A DNA stretch of 64,000 nucleotides from Alphaproteobacteria bacterium (GTDB lineage: Bacteria; Pseudomonadota; Alphaproteobacteria; Bin65). The translations under genes were made by a program, and so were the position numbers. Of the stretch, positions 37,054 to 45,263 are shown in pieces. The stretch spans positions 1 to 64,000 of the forward strand of contig JAJEGH010000043.1 of the NCBI GenBank assembly GCA_022819985.1. The letters are read 5' to 3'. Every line of letters starts with the position of its first letter. Position 1 is the stretch's first letter. The notes beneath the pieces were generated by a model, which was given only the letters and a program-made list of their open reading frames with translations, searched no databases and was not told the origin of the DNA.

Positions 37054-39078
37054 TCAATTTTCCAGAACCCCGGAGACGGCGCCGCGCTTGCGGATTTCGT
37101 CGAACCAGGCGGCGAGCGCCGGGTGGGCCGCGCGCCAGTTCTCGCCGGGCAGCAGCCGGTCCAGATGGGCCAGCATGGCGGCAAGCGCGATATCGCCGCG
37201 CGTAAACTGCGCGCCTACGGCGAAGGGCCGGTCGCCGAGCAGGCTCGCGGCGGTCGCGAGGCCGTCCCGGATCCGGGTGCGCCGGCGCGCGAGCCAGTCC
37301 GGGTCCGCCCCGGGGTCCCCGGCCGGCTCGTTGCGCGCACCGGCGATGTAGAGATCGACCGCGGCGGCGTTCACCCCTTCGGTGAGCGCCTCCCAGGTCT
37401 TGACTTGGAACACCTCCGCCGGATCCGGCGGCATCAGGGCGGGCACGGGCCGGACGGTTTCCAGATAATCGAGAATCGTCCGCGGATCGTAGAAGGCGAC
37501 ACCTTCCCCGGCCCCCTCCCCGGTCCCCTCTCCATTCGGGGCGCCGAAGCGGACCAGCGGGTTCCGGTTCAGCGGGTTCTCCGAGACGCCCTCGCCGGGC
37601 CGCCAAGTCATGTCCTCAACCAGCCGGCAGGCCAGCCCCTTCTCGCGCAGCGCGATCAGCACCCGGCTGGTGTCCGGCCCCGGAGCGGGCGAGATCACGA
37701 CGACCGGGCCGTCCGGCAGCCGCCCGATGTCGGCTGGCGTGCGGCCCGGCCCCGGCCCGCTCAGCGCCTTGGGCGGCGCAGCCTCCGGTTCGGCGGCTTC
37801 TTCCTGTTCCTGCCCGCGCGGGGCCGGCGCCCCGTTGCCGTCTGCGATCAACTCGGCATAGTCCCCACGTTCGAGCAGCAGCGAGGTCGCCGCGCCGAAG
37901 ACCAGCCCCCAGAAGGGCGCGCCGATGCCGAGCAGGTTAACGTCCACGCCCGGGATCAGGTCGGTCACCGTCACGACCAGGCTGACCGTCGCGCCGATGG
38001 CGAAGCGGCCGCCGAAGCCGGCGGTGAAGGCCTGCTGGAGCACCGGCAGCATGGCCAGCCCGCCGATGATGTAGATGAAGGCTTCCGGCACCGAGAGCGC
38101 CAGCCGGGTCACGACCGGCGACAGAAGGCCGAAGGCGATGGCCAGCGCGGCCCACAGATAAGCGCCGACGAAGTGGAAGCGCACCGCGCCGGACGAGGCC
38201 AGGATCGCGTTGGTCGGCCCGGTCATGCAGGTGTTGACGCTGCTGTAGGCGGCGAACAGCAGGGAACCGGCGCCGCACACGAAGGTGCTGGTGTTGGTCG
38301 GCGGATCGTGGCCGGAGACGCGCAGGATGGCGATGCCCTGGGCGTTCTGCAACGCGAGCACGGAGACGAGCAGCGGCAGGACCAGGTCGAGCAACGCGGC
38401 CTTCGAGAACACCGGCTGGACGATATCGGGTCGGGCGATCTGCAGCGTCAGCTCCTGCCGGAGCGCGAACTGGCCGCCCTCGACCGCCATGTAGCCGGCG
38501 GCGAGCAATGCCATCAGGACCGGCGGCAGGAAGCGGGCAACCGGCTTCCAGAAGGAAAACACGACCCAGGCGATCAACGCCGCCAGGGCGATCCTGAGCT
38601 CCTTGTCGAAGGCGTCGACCGCCAGGATGCCGAATTTCAGGAACACGCCGGCGACCATGGCCATCACGATCGGCTGCGGTACGAAGCGCATGATCGCCTT
38701 GAAGCCGCTGGTGATGCCGAGCAGGATCATGACCGCGCCGGTCACCATGTAGGCGCCGACGATTTCGGCGAACGGATATTTCAGCAGCGCCTGGCCGGCG
38801 ATGGCCGTACCGGAGATCGTCCAGGCGAAGGCGAGCGGCTGCTTGTAGAACCAGCTCATCGCGAAGGTGATCGCGCCGCCGCCGGCAAAGCCGATGAAGA
38901 TCCACGACGACAGGGTCTCGGTCGAGAGCCCGCCGGCGATCCCGATGGTCAGGATGAGCGCGACCGGCCCGGTCGAGGCGAACAGGAAGGCGACGACGGC
39001 GTTGGCCAGATGGTGCGGGCGGACGGCCAGCAGCGTCTCGGCAAATCGCGGGCGGTCGGGGGCTGGCCGTTCGAACAC
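37054..39078 (-). CDS. BenE-family transporter fused to a glutathione S-transferase-like domain
   Basis: The 674-residue product is a single open frame. Residues about 1-405 are a BenE-type benzoate:H+ symporter with 10-12 membrane helices, including GPVALILTIGIAGGLSTETLSSWIFIGFAGGGAITF and NTCMTGPTNAILAS. A linker rich in Glu, Pro and Gly (about 405-460) leads to a GST-like domain. The thioredoxin-fold half is PVVVISPAPGPDTSRVLIALREKGL, then NPLVRFG and FYDPRTILDYLETV; the helical half is RPFAVGAQFTRGDIALAAMLAHLDRLLPG. I know of no established BenE-GST fusion. The GST part should lie in the cytoplasm and could conjugate or reduce the imported aromatic. No frameshift or internal stop separates the domains. 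Confidence 0.85.
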   Translation of the reverse strand: MFERPAPDRPRFAETLLAVRPHHLANAVVAFLFASTGPVALILTIGIAGGLSTETLSSWIFIGFAGGGAITFAMSWFYKQPLAFAWTISGTAIAGQALLKYPFAEIVGAYMVTGAVMILLGITSGFKAIMRFVPQPIVMAMVAGVFLKFGILAVDAFDKELRIALAALIAWVVFSFWKPVARFLPPVLMALLAAGYMAVEGGQFALRQELTLQIARPDIVQPVFSKAALLDLVLPLLVSVLALQNAQGIAILRVSGHDPPTNTSTFVCGAGSLLFAAYSSVNTCMTGPTNAILASSGAVRFHFVGAYLWAALAIAFGLLSPVVTRLALSVPEAFIYIIGGLAMLPVLQQAFTAGFGGRFAIGATVSLVVTVTDLIPGVDVNLLGIGAPFWGLVFGAATSLLLERGDYAELIADGNGAPAPRGQEQEEAAEPEAAPPKALSGPGPGRTPADIGRLPDGPVVVISPAPGPDTSRVLIALREKGLACRLVEDMTWRPGEGVSENPLNRNPLVRFGAPNGEGTGEGAGEGVAFYDPRTILDYLETVRPVPALMPPDPAEVFQVKTWEALTEGVNAAAVDLYIAGARNEPAGDPGADPDWLARRRTRIRDGLATAASLLGDRPFAVGAQFTRGDIALAAMLAHLDRLLPGENWRAAHPALAAWFDEIRKRGAVSGVLEN

Positions 39079-39173
39079 GGGATGCGGCGGGCTCGTTCTA
39101 TTTGATATTCCGCCCGGCGCTTTCCGGATGCGGGCGCAGGCCGGCGCACGTTAGCGGCGACAGCAACGGGCGG

Positions 39174-39920
39174 TCAACGCGCGGGTTCGGGCCGACCTGT
39201 CGGGCTCGAGGCCGAAGCCGGCGCAGCGGGCAGCGGAGGCCGTGGCCGTCTCGCGACTTGCCATGCGCCGGCACGATCCATACCGGCCAGGCAAAGCAAA
39301 TTGACAACGGCTTCCGTCAGGTCGTCGGTTGACAGCTTGTTTTCGCACACCGCAAGGCTGGTGCCGACCATGGACCAGGCTGCCTGCCGCCAGGTCAGTT
39401 CGGCCGAGTCGAACCGGTACCGCCCGGCCTCGCGCGCCTTCAGCAGGTCGCGCATCGCGTAGGGGCCGAAACAACGGTAGATGGCGTCGGCAATCACCTC
39501 CGAGCGTTGCATCAGCCACTGCCAGCGCCGGTCGGTGGTTGCCGTATCCATCAGGGTTCGCGTCCCGTAAGCGAAGACCTGTGCGGGATCGTCGAAGGTG
39601 TCCGTCACCGTTTCGATCCGTCTGGCAAGATGGTCCATGCTCTGCTCGATGGCCGCAAGAATCAGGTCGTCTTTCGAGGAGAAATAGTTGTAGGCGGTGC
39701 CGAGCCCGACATCGGCCCGTTCGGTGATGTCATGCACCGTCGTCGCGTCGATCCCCTTGCGCGAAACGATCTCGTAGGCCGCCTGGATCAGGGCCTCGCG
39801 ATTGCGCCGCCGCCGGCGCTCGCTACGGGTTTCCGGCGGGCCGGAAGCTGAATTCATGGCGGTTTTTCCCCCGGCGCCGATCATCGGCCCGCTTTCGGAA
39901 GTGAATCCGTGCGAAGACAC
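39174..39920 (-). CDS. TetR-family transcriptional regulator
   Basis: The 248-residue protein (a start at 39857, MNSASGPP, is equally plausible) has an N-terminal helix-turn-helix: NREALIQAAYEIVSRKGIDATTVHDITERADVGLGTAYNYFSSKDDLILAAIE. The ligand domain follows, ending in a Pro/Ala-rich tail. It is divergent from the monooxygenase gene and followed by the BenE-GST gene 96 bp downstream on the same strand. It probably represses one or both through palindromes in the intergenic region. The ligand is unknown. Confidence 0.92.
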   Translation of the reverse strand: MSSHGFTSESGPMIGAGGKTAMNSASGPPETRSERRRRRNREALIQAAYEIVSRKGIDATTVHDITERADVGLGTAYNYFSSKDDLILAAIEQSMDHLARRIETVTDTFDDPAQVFAYGTRTLMDTATTDRRWQWLMQRSEVIADAIYRCFGPYAMRDLLKAREAGRYRFDSAELTWRQAAWSMVGTSLAVCENKLSTDDLTEAVVNLLCLAGMDRAGAWQVARRPRPPLPAAPASASSPTGRPEPAR

Positions 39921-39970
39921 GATTTTTCCCGGCCCGAAAGCGAAACCCTTTCAACTGTTTACGAAGTATA

Positions 39971-40026
39971 TTCATATATGAACATGATTAATACTTGACT
40001 GCAATTCATATTTTGAATTGCATTAT
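39971..40026 (+). promoter_or_regulatory. Promoter with two palindromic operators
   Basis: A 12-bp perfect palindrome TTCATATATGAA (39971-39982) lies upstream. A promoter-like TTGACT (39995-40000) is followed by GCAATTCA-N5-TGAATTGC (40001-40021), an 8-bp inverted repeat filling the spacer, and then TTGCAT/CATTAT. It lies between the divergent TetR and monooxygenase genes, so TetR binding is the natural reading. Confidence 0.6.
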
Positions 40027-40075
40027 CCGACCGAGGCTGTCTTGCGGTAGTGCGGCGCCTCGAACCGGGGAGGTC

Positions 40076-41290
40076 ATGATGGCGGTCAAAACGCTCGAGA
40101 AACAACCCACCACCGAGATTCCGTCCCACGACGAAATCGTGGCGCGCGCCGAGCGGGTGGCGATCGCGCTCCGGGACAATGCGGCCGAGGCCGACGACCT
40201 GCGCCGGGTGCCGGACGACTCGATCCGGCTGATGAAGGAGCAGGGCCTGCTGCGGGTCATCCAGCCGCGCCGGGCCGGCGGCTGGGAAATGTCGTTGCGC
40301 GCGCATCTCGACGTGATCGGCGCGCTGGCGGAAGGCTGCGCTTCGGCCGCCTGGGTCGCCGGCGTCGCCCACGCCCACAGCTGGATGCTCGGCCACTTCC
40401 CGGAGCAGGCGCTTCAGGACGTCTACGGCGCGGACCCGACGACCCTGGTCGCCGCCGTGATCGGCCCGCGCGGCCGGGCGGTGCGCCACGCCGACGGCAG
40501 CCACACGCTGGAGGGTTTCTGGCCGTTCGGCTCCGGCTGCCACCACGCCGACTGGCTGATCCTCGGCGCCGAGGTGTTCGACGAGGCCGGCGAACTCATC
40601 GAGCCCGGCGATTTCGCCGTGCCGGCCGGCGATGTCGAGATCCGCGACGACTGGTATGTCGCCGGCCTGCAGGGCACCGGCAGCAATTCGCTGACCTGCA
40701 AGGGCTTGAAAATCCCGGCGCACCGCTTCCTCTCTATGCCGAAGCTGTTCGACCTCGATACGCCGGGCCTGGAAGGTTACGACGGCTGGCTCTACCGGGC
40801 GGAGGCCGTGCCGGTGCTCGCCCTGTGCATCACCGGCAGCTCGCTGGGCATCGCCCGCGCCGCCCTGCCGGAATATCTGCGCATCGTGCCCGGCAAGGCG
40901 CTCGCCTACACCCACTATACGGCGGAGGAATTCGTCGGCACCCAGATCAACCTCGCCGAGGCGGCAACCCTGATCGACTGCGCCCATTTCCTGCTCTACC
41001 GCATCGCCGACGATATCGACCGCTACGCGAAGGCCGGAGACCGCATGCCGATGGAAATGCGCGGCCGGATCCGCATGGACTGCGCCCAGGGCGTGCGCTT
41101 CTGCATGGGGGCGGTGGACAAGCTGTTCCACACCGCCGGCGCCTCGGGCCTGTCGCTCAAGGGCTCGATGCAGCGGGCCTGGCGCAACCTGCACGCGATC
41201 AACATGCACGGCCTGCTGGCCTACGACACCAGCGCGGAACTCTACGGCCGGGTCATGCTCGGCCTGGAGCCGAACACCGAGATCATCTGA
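40076..41290 (+). CDS. Acyl-CoA dehydrogenase-fold flavin monooxygenase
   Basis: The product is 404 residues, with tandem in-frame ATGs at 40076 and 40079 after a GGGGAGG ribosome site. The fold is that of acyl-CoA dehydrogenases, but the sequence fits the two-component monooxygenase branch (HpaH/HsaA, DszC or indole-acetate oxygenase type): FWPFGSGCHHADWLILGA, DDWYVAGLQGTGSNSLTCKGLKIPAHRFL, and the C-terminal AGASGLSLKGSMQRAWRNLHAINMHG. Such enzymes use reduced flavin and O2 to hydroxylate aromatics; they need a flavin reductase partner. The FMN reductase at 30712 is a candidate but not adjacent. Confidence 0.85.
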   Translation: MMAVKTLEKQPTTEIPSHDEIVARAERVAIALRDNAAEADDLRRVPDDSIRLMKEQGLLRVIQPRRAGGWEMSLRAHLDVIGALAEGCASAAWVAGVAHAHSWMLGHFPEQALQDVYGADPTTLVAAVIGPRGRAVRHADGSHTLEGFWPFGSGCHHADWLILGAEVFDEAGELIEPGDFAVPAGDVEIRDDWYVAGLQGTGSNSLTCKGLKIPAHRFLSMPKLFDLDTPGLEGYDGWLYRAEAVPVLALCITGSSLGIARAALPEYLRIVPGKALAYTHYTAEEFVGTQINLAEAATLIDCAHFLLYRIADDIDRYAKAGDRMPMEMRGRIRMDCAQGVRFCMGAVDKLFHTAGASGLSLKGSMQRAWRNLHAINMHGLLAYDTSAELYGRVMLGLEPNTEII

Positions 41291-41330
41291 GTCGCGGAAC
41301 TACGACCCTGAAGCGGGCTCCGGGCAGGTC

Positions 41331-41438
41331 CTTCGATACGCCGCTTCGCGGCTACTCAGGATGAAGAAGAAGGGATGGGGATGCAGTACAAGCCCCCAAC
41401 CCCTCATCCCGAGTAGGCGCGCCAGCGCCGTATCGAGG
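41331..41438. repeat. Family B long inverted repeat, second copy
   Basis: CTTCGATACG…GGCTACTCAGGATGA at the left is inverted against CCTCATCCCGAGTAGGCGCG…CCGTATCGAGG at the right. It matches the copy at 4241-4390 in both arms but has a different centre. It lies between the monooxygenase and enoyl-CoA hydratase stop codons, where it could also work as a terminator. Confidence 0.8.
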
Positions 41439-41499
41439 GACGCCCGCCCCGCAATAGCCGCCACGATCCCGGCCAAGACGGATACGCCTTGGCAAGCGG

Positions 41500-42288
41500 C
41501 TATTTCCGGTCGAAGCGGATGTCCTGCTTTTTCAGGAAGGCCTCGATGCCGCGCCGGGCCTCTTCGCTGGTCTGGGACAGGGCGGCCGCAACGGCTTCGG
41601 CGAAGCTGCCGGCCATGCGGTCCATGTCGGCGATGCGCGGCAGGGCGTTGATCATCATGTAGTTGCTGATCCTGGCGTTCCCGGCGATGTCGTCGGCGAG
41701 CGTCATCGCCTTGTCGAAGGCCGTACCGGCCGGCTCGATATAGTGGCCGAGTCCGAGACGGAGCCCCGCTTCGGCGTCGTAGCGCCGGCCGGTCAGCATC
41801 ATTTCGCGCATCCGGTCGAAGCCGATAATGCGCTGGACCCGGACGCTGGCGCCGCCGCCGACATAGATGCCGCGCCTTCCCTCCGGCAGCTGGTAGAAGG
41901 CCGACGGCTCCGAGACCCGGACATGGCAGGCCGTGGCGATCTCCAGCCCGCCGCCGATCACGCCGCCCTGCATCGCCGCGACGACCGGCACCGGGCCGAA
42001 TTCCAGCAGATCCAGCGTCTCGTGCCAGAAACGCGAATGGAGCACGCCGTCGAAGGGCGACCGCTCCTTGTGCTCGGCGAGGTCGAGGCCGGCGCAGAAA
42101 TGGTTGCCGGCGCCGCGCAGCACGATGGCGCTGGTTTCCTCCGGGTCCACGGCGTCGACGAAGGCGCGGATATCGCGGATCAGCCCGTCGCAGACCGCGT
42201 TGCGCTTCTCCTCCCGGTCCAGGGTCAGAACGGCGATCCGCTCCTGCCGGGACACGGTGACATAGTCGGTGGCGTAAACCTGTTCCAT
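41500..42288 (-). CDS. Enoyl-CoA hydratase / isomerase family protein
   Basis: The product is 262 residues from MEQVYATDYVTVSRQERIAVLTLDREEKRNAV. The crotonase oxyanion-hole segments are VLRGAGNHFCAGLDL and AAMQGGVIGGGLEIATACHVRV. The second general-acid position lies in RRGIYVGGGASVRVQRIIG. It acts on an enoyl-CoA or related thioester. A 15-bp duplication just upstream (CCTGTTCCATCGGG twice on the plus strand) creates a second in-frame ATG at 42303; only the inner start has an AGGT ribosome-site match. The substrate is unknown. Confidence 0.92.
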   Translation of the reverse strand: MEQVYATDYVTVSRQERIAVLTLDREEKRNAVCDGLIRDIRAFVDAVDPEETSAIVLRGAGNHFCAGLDLAEHKERSPFDGVLHSRFWHETLDLLEFGPVPVVAAMQGGVIGGGLEIATACHVRVSEPSAFYQLPEGRRGIYVGGGASVRVQRIIGFDRMREMMLTGRRYDAEAGLRLGLGHYIEPAGTAFDKAMTLADDIAGNARISNYMMINALPRIADMDRMAGSFAEAVAAALSQTSEEARRGIEAFLKKQDIRFDRK

Positions 42289-42444
42289 CGGGACCTGTTC
42301 CATCGGGCGGGCGCTCGCTTGCGGTCGGCTTCGGGCCACAGGCTATAGACAAAGCCGCGGCGGGTGAGAAGGGGCGTGTCGGGGGGTCGGCGTTTTGGAG
42401 CGAAGCGGAGTGGCGGTCGTCGTGTCCTTCGCCTTCCCCCAATT

Positions 42445-42502
42445 CCCCGGATGGAGCGCAGCGGAAATCCGGGGTCCAGAGGCGCCGGTAAGGCCCGTGC
42501 GG
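42445..42502. repeat. REP-like hairpin and direct repeat, left of the nuclease-like gene
   Basis: CCCCGGAT (42445-42452) pairs with ATCCGGGG (42467-42474). It is followed by CGCCGGTAAGGCCCGTGCGG (42483-42502), which recurs with one change at 43093. It lies about 110 bp before the gene at 42609. Confidence 0.75.
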
Positions 42503-42608
42503 AGTATTTTGCAAAACTGAACAATACAGGAACAATTCGTTGTCCCGAAGCGCAGTGCCCGTATATTCTCGATCCAAGATTCAGAAGGCTCGAACCGGAG
42601 GAAGATGG

Positions 42609-43085
42609 ATGAAGGAAATTCTGGCGTTCGATGTCGGCGAAAGCATGGTCGGTATGATCGATCTCCGCGCCGACTCCTATAGTCGCTACAAGGGCCGACG
42701 CATGGTCGACGGAGCCAGGCGAATACTCGATTGCGAGGGCACAATTATCAGTTTCAACGGCACAATTTACGATTTGCCGGAACTGGCGCGGATCGCCGGG
42801 ATCGCCGAGCCGGACGCTCTGTCTCTGCGCAGCGACCATTATGACATGTTGATCGAAGCATCCCGCGACCGCTGGCCTCCGGTACCCGGTAACAGAAGGA
42901 TCGTTTTCCAGGCATTACGGAAGCATTACGAGCATTATTTTGGTGAGCCTCTCCCCGATCCGCCCGATTTTCTCATCGACGATTACGAGCGGGGCAATTG
43001 GAACGATTGTTACATGACCGCTATGCTGTGGCGAAAGATCGTATCGAGACGGTCGCCGCCCGAAGGTTCCGCGGAGAGTGTATAG
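42609..43085 (+). CDS. Putative ribonuclease-H-like (YprB-type) 3'-5' exonuclease
   Basis: The product is 158 residues from MKEILAFDVGESMVGMID. ILDCEGTIISFNGTIYDLPELARIAG resembles the exonuclease motif of YprB/RNase_H_2 proteins (SFNG…FDLP). The Asp in LAFDVGE, the Asp in YDLP and a late DYERGNWNDCYMTAMLW could form the metal site. The Glu of a full DEDD set is not certain. Base composition is lower in G+C than in neighbouring genes and the gene is flanked by matching repeats, which suggests lateral gain. No partner gene is visible. Confidence 0.6.
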   Translation: MKEILAFDVGESMVGMIDLRADSYSRYKGRRMVDGARRILDCEGTIISFNGTIYDLPELARIAGIAEPDALSLRSDHYDMLIEASRDRWPPVPGNRRIVFQALRKHYEHYFGEPLPDPPDFLIDDYERGNWNDCYMTAMLWRKIVSRRSPPEGSAESV

Positions 43086-43092
43086 CCGTTAA

Positions 43093-43143
43093 CGCCGGCA
43101 AGGCCCGTGCGGGTGGCCCTGGGCCCCGGATCAAGTCCGGGGC
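43093..43143. repeat. Direct repeat and REP-like hairpin, right of the nuclease-like gene
   Basis: CGCCGGCAAGGCCCGTGCGG (43093-43112) is the partner of the left repeat (19 of 20 bases). Then GCCCCGGA-N5-TCCGGGGC (43123-43143) forms a perfect hairpin followed by GGCAGTGTTTTT, so it may also terminate the gene at 42609. The rest of the gap to 43320 is AT-rich and shows no gene. Confidence 0.7.
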
Positions 43144-43320
43144 GGCAGTGTTTTTAATTATTTGTACAATAATAAGCCGTCCAGATCGAACTGTCGATCG
43201 ATCCGGAATTCGGTTCGAGTCACGGAGGGTTAGGCTCACTGCAGCGTCTATTTTAGAGCAAACGTTCATAAACGATTCGACACAGTCGACCCCGACGCCG
43301 GAAATCGGGCGCCCGCGCCG

Positions 43321-44628
43321 TCAATAGAGCAGGCCCGGCAGCCACAGGGCGAGGCCGGGCAGCAGGACCAGCAGGACGACCAGCGCCGTGTCGGCGAACA
43401 GGAAGGGCACGATGCCGCGATAGACGGCGCCGAGGTCGATATCCGGCAGCTGGGCGCGGATGACGAAGATGTTCATGCCGACCGGCGGCGTGATCAGGCC
43501 GGCCTCGGCCACCACGACCACGAAGATGCCGAACCAGACCTTGTCGTAGCCGATACCCTCGGCGAGCGGCAGGAAAACCGGCACGGTGATCAGGATCATG
43601 CTGAGCGAATCGAGGAAGCAGCCGAGCACCAGATAGACCGCCAGCATGAGCAGGATGACCAGCCAGGGATGCAGCGAGCCGGCGCCGAACAGGTCGGTCA
43701 CCGCCTTGGGCAGCTGGGTCAGGACGATGAACTCCTTGAACAGGAAGGCGCCGAGCACGATGAAGAACAGCATCGCCGTGGTCGACACCGTCTCGGCCAG
43801 GCTGGCCCGGAAGCCGGCCCAGTCGAGGGTCCGGGTCGCAACGGCGATCAGGATGGCGACCAGCGCGCTGACCGCGGCCGCCTCGGTCGGGCTGAACACG
43901 CCGAGATAGATGCCGCCGACGGCGATGCCGAACAGCAGCACGATCTTCCACAGGCCGAGCAGGGGCAGCAGCCGCTCGGCGAGCGCCAGGCCGGGCATTT
44001 TCGGCACCCGGCCGGGCGCCAGCCAGCCGATGATCGCGATCACCAGGACGTGCAGGGCGGCGAGCGCCAGGCCGGGCAGCAGGGCGGCGGCGAACAACTC
44101 CGGCACGCCGGCCTCGGCGATGATGGCGTAGAAGATCAGGATGACCGAGGGCGGGATCAGGATGCCCAGCGTGCCGCCGGACGCCACGGTGCCGGTCGCC
44201 AGCTTCTCGTCGTAGCCGAACTTGCGCATTTCCGGGATCGAGACGCGCGACATGGTCGCCGCGGTGGCGAGCGACGAGCCGCAGATCGCGCCGAAGCCGG
44301 CGCAGGCGCCGATCGTGCCCATGGCGAGCGCGCCGCGCAGGCCGCTGAACAGGGCGTTGGCGGCGCGGTACAGGTCGCCCGACATTCCGGAGCGGGTCGC
44401 GACGACACCCATCAGGATGAAGAGGGGCACGACGGTGAGGCCGTAGGCATCCTCGCCGACCAGGTAGGAGGAGGTTTCGCCCGCCGCCAGCCCGGCATTG
44501 CGCCAGCCGTCCATTACCGTGTAGCCGAGCAGCCCGGTAATGCCGAGGGCGGCGCCGACCGGCACCCGGACCAGGATCAGCCCGAAGACCGCCAGCAGGC
44601 CGAGGACGCCATAGACCTCATCCGGCAT
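43321..44628 (-). CDS. TRAP transporter large permease (DctM type)
   Basis: The 435-residue protein has about 12 membrane helices. DctM hallmarks are VPLFILMGVVATRSGMSGDLYRAANALFSGLRGALAMGTIGACAGFGAICGSSLATAATMSRVSIPEMRKFGYDEKLATGTVASGGTLGILIPPSVILIFYAI. A second half ends GLITPPVGMNIFVIRAQLPDIDLGAVYRGIVPF. It carries the ion-coupled translocation path. It is the last gene of a P-Q-M operon. Confidence 0.95.
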   Translation of the reverse strand: MPDEVYGVLGLLAVFGLILVRVPVGAALGITGLLGYTVMDGWRNAGLAAGETSSYLVGEDAYGLTVVPLFILMGVVATRSGMSGDLYRAANALFSGLRGALAMGTIGACAGFGAICGSSLATAATMSRVSIPEMRKFGYDEKLATGTVASGGTLGILIPPSVILIFYAIIAEAGVPELFAAALLPGLALAALHVLVIAIIGWLAPGRVPKMPGLALAERLLPLLGLWKIVLLFGIAVGGIYLGVFSPTEAAAVSALVAILIAVATRTLDWAGFRASLAETVSTTAMLFFIVLGAFLFKEFIVLTQLPKAVTDLFGAGSLHPWLVILLMLAVYLVLGCFLDSLSMILITVPVFLPLAEGIGYDKVWFGIFVVVVAEAGLITPPVGMNIFVIRAQLPDIDLGAVYRGIVPFLFADTALVVLLVLLPGLALWLPGLLY

Positions 44629-44687
44629 CGGGAATCGCCCGAATCCGCCGGTTTCCGGTTTTTGAACGATTCATCGCCAACGCGCGG

Positions 44688-45221
44688 TCAGAGCGGCATG
44701 CCGCCGCCTTGGTCGGGCGGCCCGCTGCGCAACCACTTCGCCAGGACCGCCAGGCCGGCCAGCGTGGCGCAACCGAGGCCGATCAGCATGGGCAGCCAGA
44801 ACCAGAAGCGGTTGATGTCCAGCGACATGGTGTTTTCGCCGAACTCCAGCTTTTCCAGCGCGACCGGCAGCGACTGGAAGAAGGAAACCGCGAGAAAGAC
44901 GATGATGAGGAGCAGGCCGAACCAGCGCATCGCCCGGATCGGCCGGGCCGGCGCGATCTGGTCGATCAGGTCGACCGCGACATGCTCGTCGCGCAGGGTG
45001 ACCGCGGGCAGGGCGATGAAGATACAGGTCGCAAACGCCCACACCATGATGTCGACGTCGTTCTCCCCGGTCCAGTTCGCGACGTAGCGCAGCGTCACCG
45101 ACGCCGCGGTGAACAGCATCATGAACAGCAGGAACAGGGCGGCGGCGAGGGAAAAGACCCCCGCCGCCCGGTCCAGCCCCCGGTCCAATCCGGTCGGCGC
45201 CCTCCCGGGGATCCCGGACAA
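44688..45221 (-). CDS. TRAP transporter small permease (DctQ type)
   Basis: The 177-residue protein has four predicted membrane helices (LAAALFLLFMMLFTAASVTLRYVA; IMVWAFATCIFIALPAVTLRDEHVAVDLID; MRWFGLLLIIVFLAVSFFQSLPVAL; FWFWLPMLIGLGCATLAGLAVLAKWL). ALPAVTLRDEHVAVDLI is the DctQ signature. It completes the membrane part of the transporter. It lies 42 bp after dctP and 59 bp before dctM. Confidence 0.94.
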   Translation of the reverse strand: MSGIPGRAPTGLDRGLDRAAGVFSLAAALFLLFMMLFTAASVTLRYVANWTGENDVDIMVWAFATCIFIALPAVTLRDEHVAVDLIDQIAPARPIRAMRWFGLLLIIVFLAVSFFQSLPVALEKLEFGENTMSLDINRFWFWLPMLIGLGCATLAGLAVLAKWLRSGPPDQGGGMPL

Positions 45222-45263
45222 GAGGCGGCTTCCGCCCGTTTCGGGCTCAGGCCGCGGCCGGCG

